NCBI GenBank assembly: GCA_035628035.1
Contig: DASPKS010000217.1
Span: forward strand, 1-9,852
Direction: 5' to 3'
DNA from: DASPKS01 sp035628035
GTDB lineage: Bacteria > Bacteroidota > Rhodothermia > Rhodothermales > Rubricoccaceae
DNA: 9,852 bases
The notes under the pieces were generated by a model that did no database searches, had not been told where the DNA came from, and saw nothing but the letters and a program-made list of their open reading frames with translations. Position 1 is the stretch's first letter. Each line of letters begins with the position of its first letter. A program made the position numbers and the translations under genes. Below are positions 1 through 9,715 of this stretch, piece after piece.

Positions 1-281
1 GGGCAGGTGTGGTAGACGAACGCGAGCACGACGGGCTTGTCCTGCCCGAGGAGCTGGCCGAGCTGGACCGCCCGGCCCTCGCTGTCGCGGAACGTCAGGC
101 CCGGCGGGACTCGCTCGCCGAGCCGCTCGACGATGGCCACCTCCCGCGCCTCAGGCGGCAGCGCCGCCGTCGGGTCGGCCGCGGGGGCGGCGGGGCCGGC
201 CGGCTGCGCCACGCCCTCCCCCGCTCCCAGGAGGAGCACGGCGAGCGCGAGGAAAAAACGCAGGTGGCCGGATGCCGTCAT
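1..281 (-). CDS. SCO1/SenC/PrrC family copper chaperone, 5' part only (cut by window edge)
   Basis: The visible 93 codons run from an ATG at 281-279 to the window edge. Residues 1-26 form a Sec signal peptide: a short basic start (H6, R8), a hydrophobic core around FFLALAVLLLGAG, and a likely cut after VAQ. An Ala/Pro-rich linker follows. The thioredoxin-like fold then begins with the typical 'tFrDseGRaVqLGqLLGqdKPVVLaFVY' pattern, ending in YHTC at 90-93 and a partial Pro codon. C93 would be the first Cys of the CxxxC copper-binding motif; the second lies outside the window. SCO proteins deliver copper to, or keep reduced, the CuA site of cytochrome c oxidase from the periplasmic side. The gene starts only 3 bases after the preceding stop, so the two are almost certainly co-transcribed. 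A SCO gene next to ACIII usually precedes cox genes. There is no Shine-Dalgarno motif. The family call is strong; the exact substrate is inferred. Confidence 0.88.
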   Translation of the reverse strand, partial: MTASGHLRFFLALAVLLLGAGEGVAQPAGPAAPAADPTAALPPEAREVAIVERLGERVPPGLTFRDSEGRAVQLGQLLGQDKPVVLAFVYHTC

Positions 282-284
282 GGC

Positions 285-1082
285 TCAGTGTTCAGCGGGC
301 GGGGGCTGGGACGTCGGGGGCTGCGTGGTCTCGACCTGGGCGGCGCCGGCCGGGCCCGAGGTGGAAGCTGCGGCGGAGGCAGGGACTACTGCGCTGTCAG
401 CGGCCATCCCCATCCCCGCCGTGGCCGCGCGGCCCGTCGCGGGCACGGGGCCGAGCTGGACCGAGGCGGGGCCGAACGGGAGCATGGGGCGGCGGCCCTG
501 CGCGCCGTACTGCCCCTGCACGAGCCGCATCGCCTGCTCGATGGGGATCACGTACCGGCCGGAGTCGGCGCCGGTCCCGGTGGCGTAGTGCGCGAGGCGG
601 TCTTCCGCCTGCGCCCGGAGCTCGCGGACCTCCACGTACCGGTCCGCCGGCACGTTCTCCGACTGCGCCGCCGTCGCGTCGCGCTTCGGGAGGTAGAACA
701 TGAAGTAGAGGAACAGCACGATGCTGGCGACGGCCAGCACGGTGGCGAGCATGAGCCCGAAGATCTGGGAGGACTCGATTCCCTCCCCTTCCACGCCCAT
801 CCGCTCGTCCTCGGCGTGGGCCGCGGCCGAGCCACCGATGCCCGCCTGCACCTCGGTCGAGGCCGCGTGGATCAGCCCGCTCAGCGGGCCCGTGCGCTCC
901 TGCTGCTCCGGTCGGGTCATAGCGGGATCGGCTTCGGGGCGGAGGCCCACCTCGGCCGGCGGCGTGGGCTCCCCCCGGTGGGGGTCCGGCGTGAGGGCGG
1001 GCGTCGTCGCGGCGCGCTCAGGAGCGCCGGGGGTACCGGTCGGCTGCGGGGCGTCGGGGGTCTCGGGCGGGCGCTCGTCCAT
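285..1082 (-). CDS. Single-span membrane protein of unknown function between actF and sco (ACIII-linked)
   Basis: I do not recognise a named family for the whole protein (265 aa from the ATG at 1082). It begins with about 100 residues of low-complexity Pro/Glu/Ala/Thr-rich, probably disordered and cytoplasmic sequence. One strong transmembrane helix follows (IFGLMLATVLAVASIVLFLY, residues 107-126). Next is a short exported region with charged sequence (YVEVRELRAQAEDRL) and the pattern 'GRYVIPIEQAMRLV', then an Ala/Ser/Pro/Gly-rich tail ending in PPPAEH. The 'IPI-QAM-L' pattern resembles, from memory, small membrane proteins encoded beside ACIII and cytochrome oxidase genes in other phyla, whose motif reads roughly 'IPIdrAMeLl'. 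The position 3 bases ahead of sco suggests a respiratory accessory or assembly role, which is inference. Start choice is uncertain: a GTG at 1106 adds eight residues, and an ATG at 920 would remove most of the disordered segment. None has a Shine-Dalgarno motif. It could be an extra ACIII subunit of the ActG/ActH type. Confidence 0.8.
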   Translation of the reverse strand: MDERPPETPDAPQPTGTPGAPERAATTPALTPDPHRGEPTPPAEVGLRPEADPAMTRPEQQERTGPLSGLIHAASTEVQAGIGGSAAAHAEDERMGVEGEGIESSQIFGLMLATVLAVASIVLFLYFMFYLPKRDATAAQSENVPADRYVEVRELRAQAEDRLAHYATGTGADSGRYVIPIEQAMRLVQGQYGAQGRRPMLPFGPASVQLGPVPATGRAATAGMGMAADSAVVPASAAASTSGPAGAAQVETTQPPTSQPPPAEH

Positions 1083-1096
1083 CGGCGGAGGGGCTA

Positions 1097-1114
1097 ACGC
1101 GCGCACGCGCGCGC
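1097..1114. other. Alternating purine-pyrimidine tract (possible Z-DNA-prone segment)
   Basis: The 18 bases acgcgcgcacgcgcgcgc alternate perfectly between purine and pyrimidine, almost all CG steps. The tract lies just upstream of the ATG at 1082 and overlaps the alternative GTG start at 1106. Such tracts can adopt left-handed DNA under negative supercoiling, but high GC also produces them by chance. Any role in expression is inference. Confidence 0.4.
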
Positions 1115-1153
1115 AAGTTTGCAGGGGGTGATGAGGAATTCGTGAGCGCGAAT

Positions 1154-1194
1154 GCGGGGCTCGTGGGGGCCGGTTCCGCCGTCACGAGCCCCGC
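1154..1194 (-). terminator. Perfect 12-bp stem-loop after actF (terminator-like or RNA-processing hairpin)
   Basis: The arms gcggggctcgtg (1154-1165) and cacgagccccgc (1183-1194) are perfect inverse complements around a 17-base loop. The hairpin lies in the 148-base gap between the actF stop and the start of the next gene. On the minus strand it is followed by ATTCGCGCTCACG rather than a U-tract, so it does not fit a classical intrinsic terminator. It could be a leaky terminator that lowers expression of the downstream genes relative to the act genes, or a 3' stabiliser at an mRNA processing site. Structure is seen directly; function is inferred. Confidence 0.6.
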
Positions 1195-1210
1195 GTCGTG
1201 GGCTGCGGTG

Positions 1211-1226
1211 GCCCGCCTACGCGGGC
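1211..1226 (-). repeat. Short 6-bp hairpin immediately after actF
   Basis: The arms gcccgc (1211-1216) and gcgggc (1221-1226) pair around a 4-base loop, starting 4 bases after the actF stop codon in the direction of transcription. With the larger stem-loop at 1154-1194 it makes two tandem hairpins in the actF 3' region. There is no U-tract. It may be part of the same termination or mRNA-stabilising element, or a chance product of high GC. Confidence 0.4.
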
Positions 1227-1230
1227 GCCG

Positions 1231-2640
1231 TCACACGTTCTCGAAGCGGACGGAGTCGGCGAAGTAGGGATCGTTGTAGGGGGTGAGGGCGTGGCGCCCC
1301 ATCCGCCAGAGGGTCAGCCCCATGAAGAGGGCGAACAGGCCGAGCCACGCCGAGAAGTCGACCCAGGCGAAGTGGGCCTGGGCGGCTTCCGAGACCGCCG
1401 CGAAGGGGACGTTCTGCGTCGCGCCGGGGAGCGCGCTCTCCCCCACGCGGAAGGCCGTCTCGGCCACCTCCGGCGACCGCCCCGCGTGCTCGGCGACGGT
1501 GTGGGCCTCCTCCGCTCCGATGGTCGGCACGGAGAGCCAGAAGAGGTCGTACCAGTGCATCACGAGGAGCCACCCCGCCATGAACCCGAGGAGCGGGTAG
1601 GTCCGCTTCACGAACCGGGGGAGGAGGAGGAGGAACGGGAGGATGAAGTGGAACACGAGGAGCCCCGCGGTCACCGCCGTCCACCCCTTCGAGAGGCGGT
1701 CCATGAACCAGCGCGTCTCCTCCGGGAGGTTCCCGTACCAGATGAGCATGTACTGGCTGAAGGCGATGTACGCCCAGAACACGACGAACCCGAACATCAG
1801 CTTCCCCATGTCGTGGAAGTGCTCGCGCGTGAGCTCGACGTCGAGGAGGCCGCGCCGGCGGAGCGCAAGCCCGATGAACGTCACGAGCGAAAGCATCGCC
1901 AGCCACCCCCCCGCGAAGAAGTACACCCCGAAGATGGTCGAGAACCAGTGGGGGTCGAGGCTCATCACGAGGTCGTAGCTCGCGAACGACGTGGCGACGG
2001 CGGCGATCGGGATGCCCCACGCGCTCACCCGGCGGAGCTTCAGGGTGTTCTCCGCGCTCGGCTCGGCGTCGTTCCGTACCGAGAGCGCGAAGAGGCGCCG
2101 GCCGAGGTAGCTCCACAGCAGGAAGTACGCCACCACGCGGAGCAGCCAGAAGACCGGCACAGTCCCTGGGTTGGCCGGCCAGAAGTAGTAGGGGCTCTTC
2201 CCGAAGAGGATCGGGTCGAAGTGCGACCCGCCCCTCTCGTAGAGGTCGGCGTGCGTCCAGTGGTAGAGGTCGTGCATCCCGAAGAGGACGGGGATGCCGA
2301 GGAGAGCGAGGAGGGGGAAGCCGGCCACGAGGTGCTCGGGGATCCGGCGGAGCACCGTCACCCATCTCGCCTTCACCACGTGCTGGATCATCACGAAGAA
2401 CAGCGCGCCGACGGCGATGGAGACGCAGAACACCCACCCCACGAGGTAGGCGTAGAAGAACCGCACGCGCGCGGCGTCGCCGCCTAGGAGCGAGAGCAGC
2501 GAGAGGACGAGGAGGGCGAGGCCGAGGGCGACCGGGACCAGCCACGCGCGCCAGTCGTCGGTGAACTGGTACTTCCTCGGGGCCCGCTCGCGGTCGGCGG
2601 CGGCGGGGTCGAGGAAGAGGCTCGTCAGGGGGTTCGCCAT
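1231..2640 (-). CDS. actF: ActF: ACIII NrfD-like integral membrane subunit (quinol:cytochrome c oxidoreductase membrane subunit)
   Basis: This 469-residue protein is the second NrfD/PsrC-like membrane subunit of Alternative Complex III. About ten hydrophobic helices are visible, roughly at 31-52, 62-84, 104-121, 162-179, 205-221, 231-258, 282-301, 322-341, 347-368 and 428-446. Family hallmarks include SYDLVMSLDPHWFST (221-235) and the run HDMGKLMFGFVVFWAYIAF followed by SQYMLIWYGN (276-304). Membrane-embedded polar residues such as D223, H230, H276 and Y297 are candidates for proton or quinone chemistry, by analogy with NrfD-type proteins. ActF has no redox cofactor in characterised complexes; it packs against ActC and is proposed to help couple electron transfer to proton movement. 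The loop between the last two helices (about 372-427) is long and rich in Ala and Glu. The gene starts 39 bases after actE. The sequence upstream of the ATG is pyrimidine-rich (CCTCTGACCTCTCTCCC) with no Shine-Dalgarno motif. The call is very secure. Confidence 0.96.
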   Translation of the reverse strand: MANPLTSLFLDPAAADRERAPRKYQFTDDWRAWLVPVALGLALLVLSLLSLLGGDAARVRFFYAYLVGWVFCVSIAVGALFFVMIQHVVKARWVTVLRRIPEHLVAGFPLLALLGIPVLFGMHDLYHWTHADLYERGGSHFDPILFGKSPYYFWPANPGTVPVFWLLRVVAYFLLWSYLGRRLFALSVRNDAEPSAENTLKLRRVSAWGIPIAAVATSFASYDLVMSLDPHWFSTIFGVYFFAGGWLAMLSLVTFIGLALRRRGLLDVELTREHFHDMGKLMFGFVVFWAYIAFSQYMLIWYGNLPEETRWFMDRLSKGWTAVTAGLLVFHFILPFLLLLPRFVKRTYPLLGFMAGWLLVMHWYDLFWLSVPTIGAEEAHTVAEHAGRSPEVAETAFRVGESALPGATQNVPFAAVSEAAQAHFAWVDFSAWLGLFALFMGLTLWRMGRHALTPYNDPYFADSVRFENV

Positions 2641-2679
2641 GGGAGAGAGGTCAGAGGTCGGCGGGCGCCGTCGGGGGCG

Positions 2680-3354
2680 CTACTGCTGCACGTTCACGTT
2701 GGGGTTCGCCGTCGCGAGCCGCTCCCGCTCCGGGGCCGGCACGTCGGCAGGGGTGGCGGCCTGCGAGCGCTGGAGCGCGCGGAGGTAGGCAACGATGGCC
2801 CACCGGTCGGCTACCGGGATCTGCTGCCCGTAGCTGGGCATCGTGCGGACGCCGTTCGAGATCACGTGGAAGAGGTACCCGTCGGGGACGCCGCGGAGGT
2901 AGTCGGAGTGGAACGTCGGCGCGGGGGTGTAGCCGTAGCCCTGGCCGCCGTTGCCCACCATGATGATGCCCCGGCCGTCGCCGGCGTAGCCGTGGCACGG
3001 CGTGCAGTAGATGTTGAAGCGCCCGCGCCCGCGCTCGAGCACCTCCGGCGTCACAGCTACCGGGATCGTTGGCACGAACGCGCCGCCGGCCGTGCGGCCC
3101 TGGTCGAAGGGCGCGCTGGCCGTCGTCCGGAGCGCGCCGCGCGCGACGGTGCCGGGCACGAGCGGGCGGTTGCTCGCCCCGCGCATCGAGGCGGCCTGGT
3201 CGAAGAGCCGGTTCGCCTCCTGCTCCTCGAACCGCTCCTGGTAGTCCATGTTGAGGTTGACGTGGACAGGCGGCTCCTCGGAGCGCATTCCGCGGCAGCC
3301 GGCGAGGGCCACCGCCGCGAGGCCAGCCAGGACGAGGCGAGAGGGTCGAAGCAT
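2680..3354 (-). CDS. actE: ActE: ACIII monohaem cytochrome c lipoprotein
   Basis: This 224-residue cytochrome c subunit of Alternative Complex III would take electrons from the pentahaem ActA/ActB side and pass them to a periplasmic carrier or an oxidase. Residues 1-19 form a lipoprotein signal peptide ending in the lipobox LAGC, so C20 would be lipidated and anchor the protein. The single haem site is CTPCH (C117, C120, H121), followed by GYAGDGRG. The distal ligand is probably M172 in RTMPSYGQQI, and the C-terminal helix ADRWAIVAYLRALQ (183-196) is typical of class I cytochromes c. I chose the ATG at 3354 because it gives a clean lipoprotein signal; the frame is open upstream to 3441, but that would overlap actD and put Arg/Pro-rich sequence before the signal. 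It starts 22 bases after the actD stop. A C-rich leader (CGCACCCCC) precedes the ATG and no Shine-Dalgarno motif is seen. Confidence 0.95.
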   Translation of the reverse strand: MLRPSRLVLAGLAAVALAGCRGMRSEEPPVHVNLNMDYQERFEEQEANRLFDQAASMRGASNRPLVPGTVARGALRTTASAPFDQGRTAGGAFVPTIPVAVTPEVLERGRGRFNIYCTPCHGYAGDGRGIIMVGNGGQGYGYTPAPTFHSDYLRGVPDGYLFHVISNGVRTMPSYGQQIPVADRWAIVAYLRALQRSQAATPADVPAPERERLATANPNVNVQQ

Positions 3355-3376
3355 GGGGGTGCGGCGCGGGGCCGGC

Positions 3377-4030
3377 TTAGATCTTCCCGGTGGTGTGGGG
3401 CGGCGCGGCGGGCTCGGGCGTGGATGCGCCCTCCCCCCCATTACGGCCGACAGGGTGCGCGCCCTCGTGGTCCACGTACTCCACGGCGAGGGCGCCCTCG
3501 GCGAAGAGGTCGTCGGCCGTGGTGTCCCGGTCGAAGTGGGGGTCGCGGCCCTGGACGTGGAGGAAGAACCCGTCGTCGGTGGCGCGGGCGAACCGGTCGG
3601 AGAAGAACAGCGGGTTGTAGGGCTTGGGCAGCCCGTTCAGCGCGAGCATCCCCCCCACCGCCGTCAGCGCCGAGAACAGCACCGTCAGCTCGAAGATGAT
3701 GGGGATGCTCGGCTCCCAGGCAAAGAGCGGCTTGTTCGAGATGTTGATGGGGTAGTCGACGTGGCTCGTCCACCACTGGAGGAGGAACCCGAGGAGGGCG
3801 CCGGTGGCGCCGCCGCCGAAGACGAGGTAGCCGAGGAGGCTGGGGCCGAGCCCCATCGCGCGGTCCATCCCGTGGATGGGGAACGGCGAGAACGTGTCGA
3901 GGCGGGAATACCCCCGCTTGCGGAGGGCCTCGACGGCGTGGAGGAGCGCGCCGGGGTCGGAGAACTCCGCCAGGAGGCCGACGTGCTGGTCGGCCCGGGC
4001 GGCCATCTCGGAGCGGAGGGCGTTGAGCAT
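3377..4030 (-). CDS. actD: ActD: ACIII DUF3341 membrane subunit
   Basis: This 217-residue protein matches the DUF3341 family, the ActD subunit of Alternative Complex III. The N-terminal soluble part has the family pattern 'vGLLAEFsdPgaLlhAveaLRkrGYsrlDtfSPFPIHGMD' (about 17-55) followed by the first membrane helix (64-86). The loop carries WWTSHVDYPINISNKPLFAWEPSIPI (86-111) and leads into the second helix (108-131). Next comes LPKPYNPLF and the cytoplasmic segment with FARATDDGFFLHV, D-rich sequence and AEGALAVEYVDHE. ActD has no cofactor; in known structures it binds the cytoplasmic side of the membrane subunits and has a structural role. The C-terminal 30 residues are Gly/Pro-rich and probably disordered. 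The gene starts 17 bases after the actC stop; a second in-frame Met at residue 9 is a possible alternative start. No Shine-Dalgarno motif is visible. Confidence 0.95.
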   Translation of the reverse strand: MLNALRSEMAARADQHVGLLAEFSDPGALLHAVEALRKRGYSRLDTFSPFPIHGMDRAMGLGPSLLGYLVFGGGATGALLGFLLQWWTSHVDYPINISNKPLFAWEPSIPIIFELTVLFSALTAVGGMLALNGLPKPYNPLFFSDRFARATDDGFFLHVQGRDPHFDRDTTADDLFAEGALAVEYVDHEGAHPVGRNGGEGASTPEPAAPPHTTGKI

Positions 4031-4047
4031 GGGTCAGGGCCTGGAGG

Positions 4048-5556
4048 TCAGCGCTTGTCGTCGCCTTCGTCGGCGCGGTAGGGGACGCCCGAGGGGCCGG
4101 GCCGGTGGAGGCTGAACCCCTCCCCCTCGCCCGCGCCGTCGCCGTGGTGGCCGTCGTAGAAGTGGGGGTCGGCCTGCGGGAGCACGCCCTTCACCTCGGC
4201 GATGGCGACCATCGGGATGAACCGGAGGAACAGCAGGAACAGCGTGAAGAACAGCCCGAACGAGCCGATGAGCATCCCGAAGTCCCAGATCGTTGGAACG
4301 AAGTAGTCCCACGACGACGGGAGGTAGTCGCGGTGGAGGCTCGTCACGATGATCACGAACCGCTCGAACCACATCCCGATGTTGACCACGATTGAGAGGA
4401 TGAACGAGATCCGGATGCTCCGGCGGAACCGCTTCACCCAGAAGACCTGCGGGCTGATGAGGTTGCACGTCATCATGATCCAGTACGCCCACGCATACGG
4501 CCCGAAGGCGCGGTTACGAAAGGCGAACTGCTCGTAGATGACGCCGGAGTACCACGCGATGAAGAACTCCGTGATGTAGGCGAACCCGACGATGGTGCCG
4601 GTCACCAGGATCACGATGTTCATCTTCTCGAGGTGGTCGACCGTGATGAGGTTCTCTAGCCCGTACACCCTCCGCGCCACGATCATCAGCGTCATCACCA
4701 TGGCGAACCCGGAGAAGATGGCGCCCGCGACGAAGTAGGGCGGGAAGATCGTCGTGTGCCAGCCGGGGACGATGGAGACCGCGAAGTCGAACGACACCAC
4801 CGAGTGCACCGAGAGCACGAGCGGCGTCGAGAGGGCGGCGAGGATGAGGTACGCCCGCTCGTAGTGTCGCCAGTGGCGGTTCGAGCCGGTCCACCCGAGC
4901 GAGAAGAACCCCATGATCTTCGCGCGGGTGGTCCGCCCCACCTGGGCGGCGCGGTCACGGAGCGTCCCGAGGTCGGGGATGAGCCCGACGTACCAGAAGA
5001 TGAGCGAGACCGTGCCGTAGATCGAGACCGCGAACACGTCCCAGAGCAGGGGGCTCTTGAACTGCGGCCACATGTTCATCTGGTTCGGGATGGGGAGCAT
5101 CCAGTACACCACCCACACGCGGCCGACGTGGAACGTCGGGAAGATCAGCGCGCACGCCACGGCGAAGAGCGTCATCGCCTCGGCGGCACGGTTGATCGAG
5201 GTCCGCCAGCGCTGGCGGAAGAGGAAGAGGATCGCCGAGATGAGGGTGCCCGCGTGGCCGATGCCGACCCAGAACACGAAGTTCGTGATGTCGAAGGCCC
5301 ACCCCACTGGGACGTTCAGCCCCCACACACCGACCCCGTTCCAGACGAGGTACGCGATGGAGAGGCCGAGGATGCTGAGCCCGCCGAGCGCCACGGCGAA
5401 CCAGAACAGCCATGCCGCCGGTGTCCGCTTCTCGGTATGGACGGCTACCATCTCGGTCACGTCGTGGAACGAGAGATTGCCGCGGACGAGGGGGTCGTCC
5501 TCGAGCGTCTTGTATACGCCGTCGGTCGCGGGCGCGAGGGTGGTCGGGGTTGCCAC
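4048..5556 (-). CDS. actC: ActC: ACIII NrfD/PsrC-like membrane subunit, likely quinol-oxidising
   Basis: This 502-residue polytopic membrane protein is the NrfD-like subunit that, in ACIII, sits under ActB and is thought to oxidise the membrane quinol. The N-terminus has the family segment DPLVRGNLSFHDVTEMVAV (21-39). About ten helices follow, the first near 48-72. Conserved polar positions inside or near the membrane include D89, H101 (in GIGHAGT), H143 (in TFHVGRVW), D173 (in LWDVFAV), H251 (in SVHSVVSFDFAVS), D257 and H267. H143 and D173 are good candidates for the quinol site by analogy with characterised ACIII, although I cannot align the numbering here. The tail after 455 is cytoplasmic, His/Gly/Asp-rich (FYDGHHGDGAGEGEG) and probably flexible. 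Translation starts at GTG (5556-5554), with a weak AAGG a few bases upstream, 23 bases after the actB stop. Confidence 0.96.
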   Translation of the reverse strand: MATPTTLAPATDGVYKTLEDDPLVRGNLSFHDVTEMVAVHTEKRTPAAWLFWFAVALGGLSILGLSIAYLVWNGVGVWGLNVPVGWAFDITNFVFWVGIGHAGTLISAILFLFRQRWRTSINRAAEAMTLFAVACALIFPTFHVGRVWVVYWMLPIPNQMNMWPQFKSPLLWDVFAVSIYGTVSLIFWYVGLIPDLGTLRDRAAQVGRTTRAKIMGFFSLGWTGSNRHWRHYERAYLILAALSTPLVLSVHSVVSFDFAVSIVPGWHTTIFPPYFVAGAIFSGFAMVMTLMIVARRVYGLENLITVDHLEKMNIVILVTGTIVGFAYITEFFIAWYSGVIYEQFAFRNRAFGPYAWAYWIMMTCNLISPQVFWVKRFRRSIRISFILSIVVNIGMWFERFVIIVTSLHRDYLPSSWDYFVPTIWDFGMLIGSFGLFFTLFLLFLRFIPMVAIAEVKGVLPQADPHFYDGHHGDGAGEGEGFSLHRPGPSGVPYRADEGDDKR

Positions 5557-5579
5557 GGGGGACCTTCAGCTGGGGTGGG

Positions 5580-8801
<3,222 letters not shown>

Positions 8802-8878
8802 GCAGGTGACAGGGTGAAGGGGCGAGGGCGAAGGGGAAGAGGCCGCGCCTCGTCCCCCACCGCCCGCTTACTCATCAC
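8802..8878 (-). other. actA-actB intergenic spacer with pyrimidine-rich leader
   Basis: This is the longest gap between two core act genes before actF. On the transcribed strand most of it is a C/T-rich run (CCTCTTCCCCTTCGCCCTCG at 8823-8842, continuing with CCCCTTCACCCTGTCACC), ending directly before the actB ATG. There is no purine-rich Shine-Dalgarno site and no clear hairpin. It could be a ribosome-access region or a processing site, but no function is shown by the sequence. Confidence 0.4.
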
Positions 8879-9547
8879 TCAGTAGTGACAAGCGGAGCAG
8901 TTCTGCGGGGGCTCGATGCGCTCGGCGCGGATGCGGGTGCGGTTGGCGGCGAGCCGCTCGTCGCGCGCGCGGCCCTCCCGCGTCTCCTCGTCGTACCCCA
9001 TCACGGTGACGAGCGCGGGGTCGCGGAGGTACCGCTCGGGGCTCCGGTGGCAGTCGAGGCACCACCCCATTGAGAGGGGCTCGGTCTGGTGGACGACCTC
9101 CATCCGGTCGACGCGCCCGTGGCACGTCTCGCACCCGACGCCGATGTTGACGTGGGGAGCGTGGGGGAACTGCGCGAAGTCGGGGATGAAGTGGACGTTC
9201 ACCCACCGGATGGGGTCGCCGGTGGCCCAGCTCTCGCGGACGGGGAGGAGGTCCACCGACTGCGTGCGGATCTGCGAGTGGCAGTTCATGCACGTCTGCG
9301 TGGCCGGGACGTTGGCGTGCTCGCTCACCTCGACGCCGGTGTGGCAGTACCGGCAATCCATCCCGAGCTGGCCGACGTGGAGGGCGTGGCTGTACGGGAC
9401 CGGCTGCTCCGGCTGGTACCCCACGTCGGTGAACTCCGGGGAGAAGTAGTACCAGACGAACGCGGTCAGGAAGAGCGCCCCCCCGACGATCCCGATGAGC
9501 GTGAGCACGGGGAGGGCGTTGGCCTTCCGGGGGAAGAGCTGCGGCAT
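8879..9547 (-). CDS. actA: ActA: ACIII membrane-anchored pentahaem cytochrome c
   Basis: This 222-residue protein is the pentahaem cytochrome c subunit of Alternative Complex III and the first gene of the operon. One N-terminal membrane helix (about 12-35, LPVLTLIGIVGGALFLTAFV) anchors it, with the rest in the periplasm. Five CxxCH haem sites are visible: CRYCH (65-69), CMNCH (86-90), CETCH (139-143), CLDCH (163-167) and CSACH (217-221). The last is next to the C-terminus (SACHY, then TGA). Extra histidines such as H54, H57, H77, H119, H129, H132 and H153 are candidates for the distal ligands of bis-His haems. FSPEFTDVGYQPEQPVPYSHALHVGQLGMDC (35-65) is typical of the family. I chose the ATG at 9547 because it places the basic residues right before the helix. 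The frame continues upstream to 9649, but those 34 residues are Pro/Arg-rich and unlike an ActA N-terminus. It would receive electrons from ActB clusters and work with ActE. Confidence 0.95.
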   Translation of the reverse strand: MPQLFPRKANALPVLTLIGIVGGALFLTAFVWYYFSPEFTDVGYQPEQPVPYSHALHVGQLGMDCRYCHTGVEVSEHANVPATQTCMNCHSQIRTQSVDLLPVRESWATGDPIRWVNVHFIPDFAQFPHAPHVNIGVGCETCHGRVDRMEVVHQTEPLSMGWCLDCHRSPERYLRDPALVTVMGYDEETREGRARDERLAANRTRIRAERIEPPQNCSACHY

Positions 9548-9715
9548 AACGCGCGTATCCCTGGGCGGGGGATCGGGGTGAGGGCACGTCGGGCGCTCGA
9601 AGCTACGAGGCGCCCGTCCAGAGGGGCAGGCGAAGAACGGTTGAAACACCGTCAGGCGTTCGCTGAAAGAAACGCCAGAGGCATCTCCGCAGGTGCAAGC
9701 CTACGACACCGGGCC
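9548..9715 (-). promoter_or_regulatory. Intergenic region upstream of actA, probable operon promoter region
   Basis: These 168 bases separate the upstream gene stop from the actA start and are the most likely site of the operon promoter, since the core act genes are tightly spaced. The part at about 9630-9700 is noticeably less GC-rich than the coding sequence. Two tandem hairpins (9637-9652 and 9655-9676) lie in it. A weak resemblance to the Bacteroidota -7 element TAnnTTTG is TAGGCTTG (rev-comp of 9696-9703), without a convincing upstream partner. No start site can be fixed from sequence alone. Confidence 0.35.
9637..9676 (-). terminator. Two tandem hairpins between the upstream gene and actA
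   Basis: The first in transcription order pairs ggcgtt (9655-9660) with aacgcc (9671-9676) around a 10-base loop. The second pairs acggt (9637-9641) with accgt (9648-9652) around a 6-base loop. They are two bases apart. They begin about 40 bases after the upstream stop codon and could end that transcript, but no U-tract of more than three bases follows. They may instead act in the actA 5' untranslated region or as an operator-like site. Confidence 0.4.

Noticed and set aside
9..1097. A 362-codon plus-strand open frame opposite the accessory gene and sco
   Set aside because: The product is Arg/Gly-rich without recognisable domains, while the minus strand encodes a signal peptide, a SCO-type motif and a clear transmembrane helix.
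1198..2487. A 429-codon plus-strand open frame opposite actF
   Set aside because: It has the same codon-aligned antisense phase as above. The product is a His/Glu/Arg/Pro-rich string with no family features.
3355..3441. A 29-codon upstream extension of actE overlapping actD
   Set aside because: It would put Arg/Pro-rich sequence ahead of a well-formed lipoprotein signal peptide and overlap the end of actD by about 65 bases.
9548..9649. A 34-codon upstream extension of actA
   Set aside because: The added residues are Pro/Arg-rich and precede the basic-plus-helix anchor that begins at the internal ATG. The extension would also cover the hairpin region's lower-GC flank, which looks non-coding.
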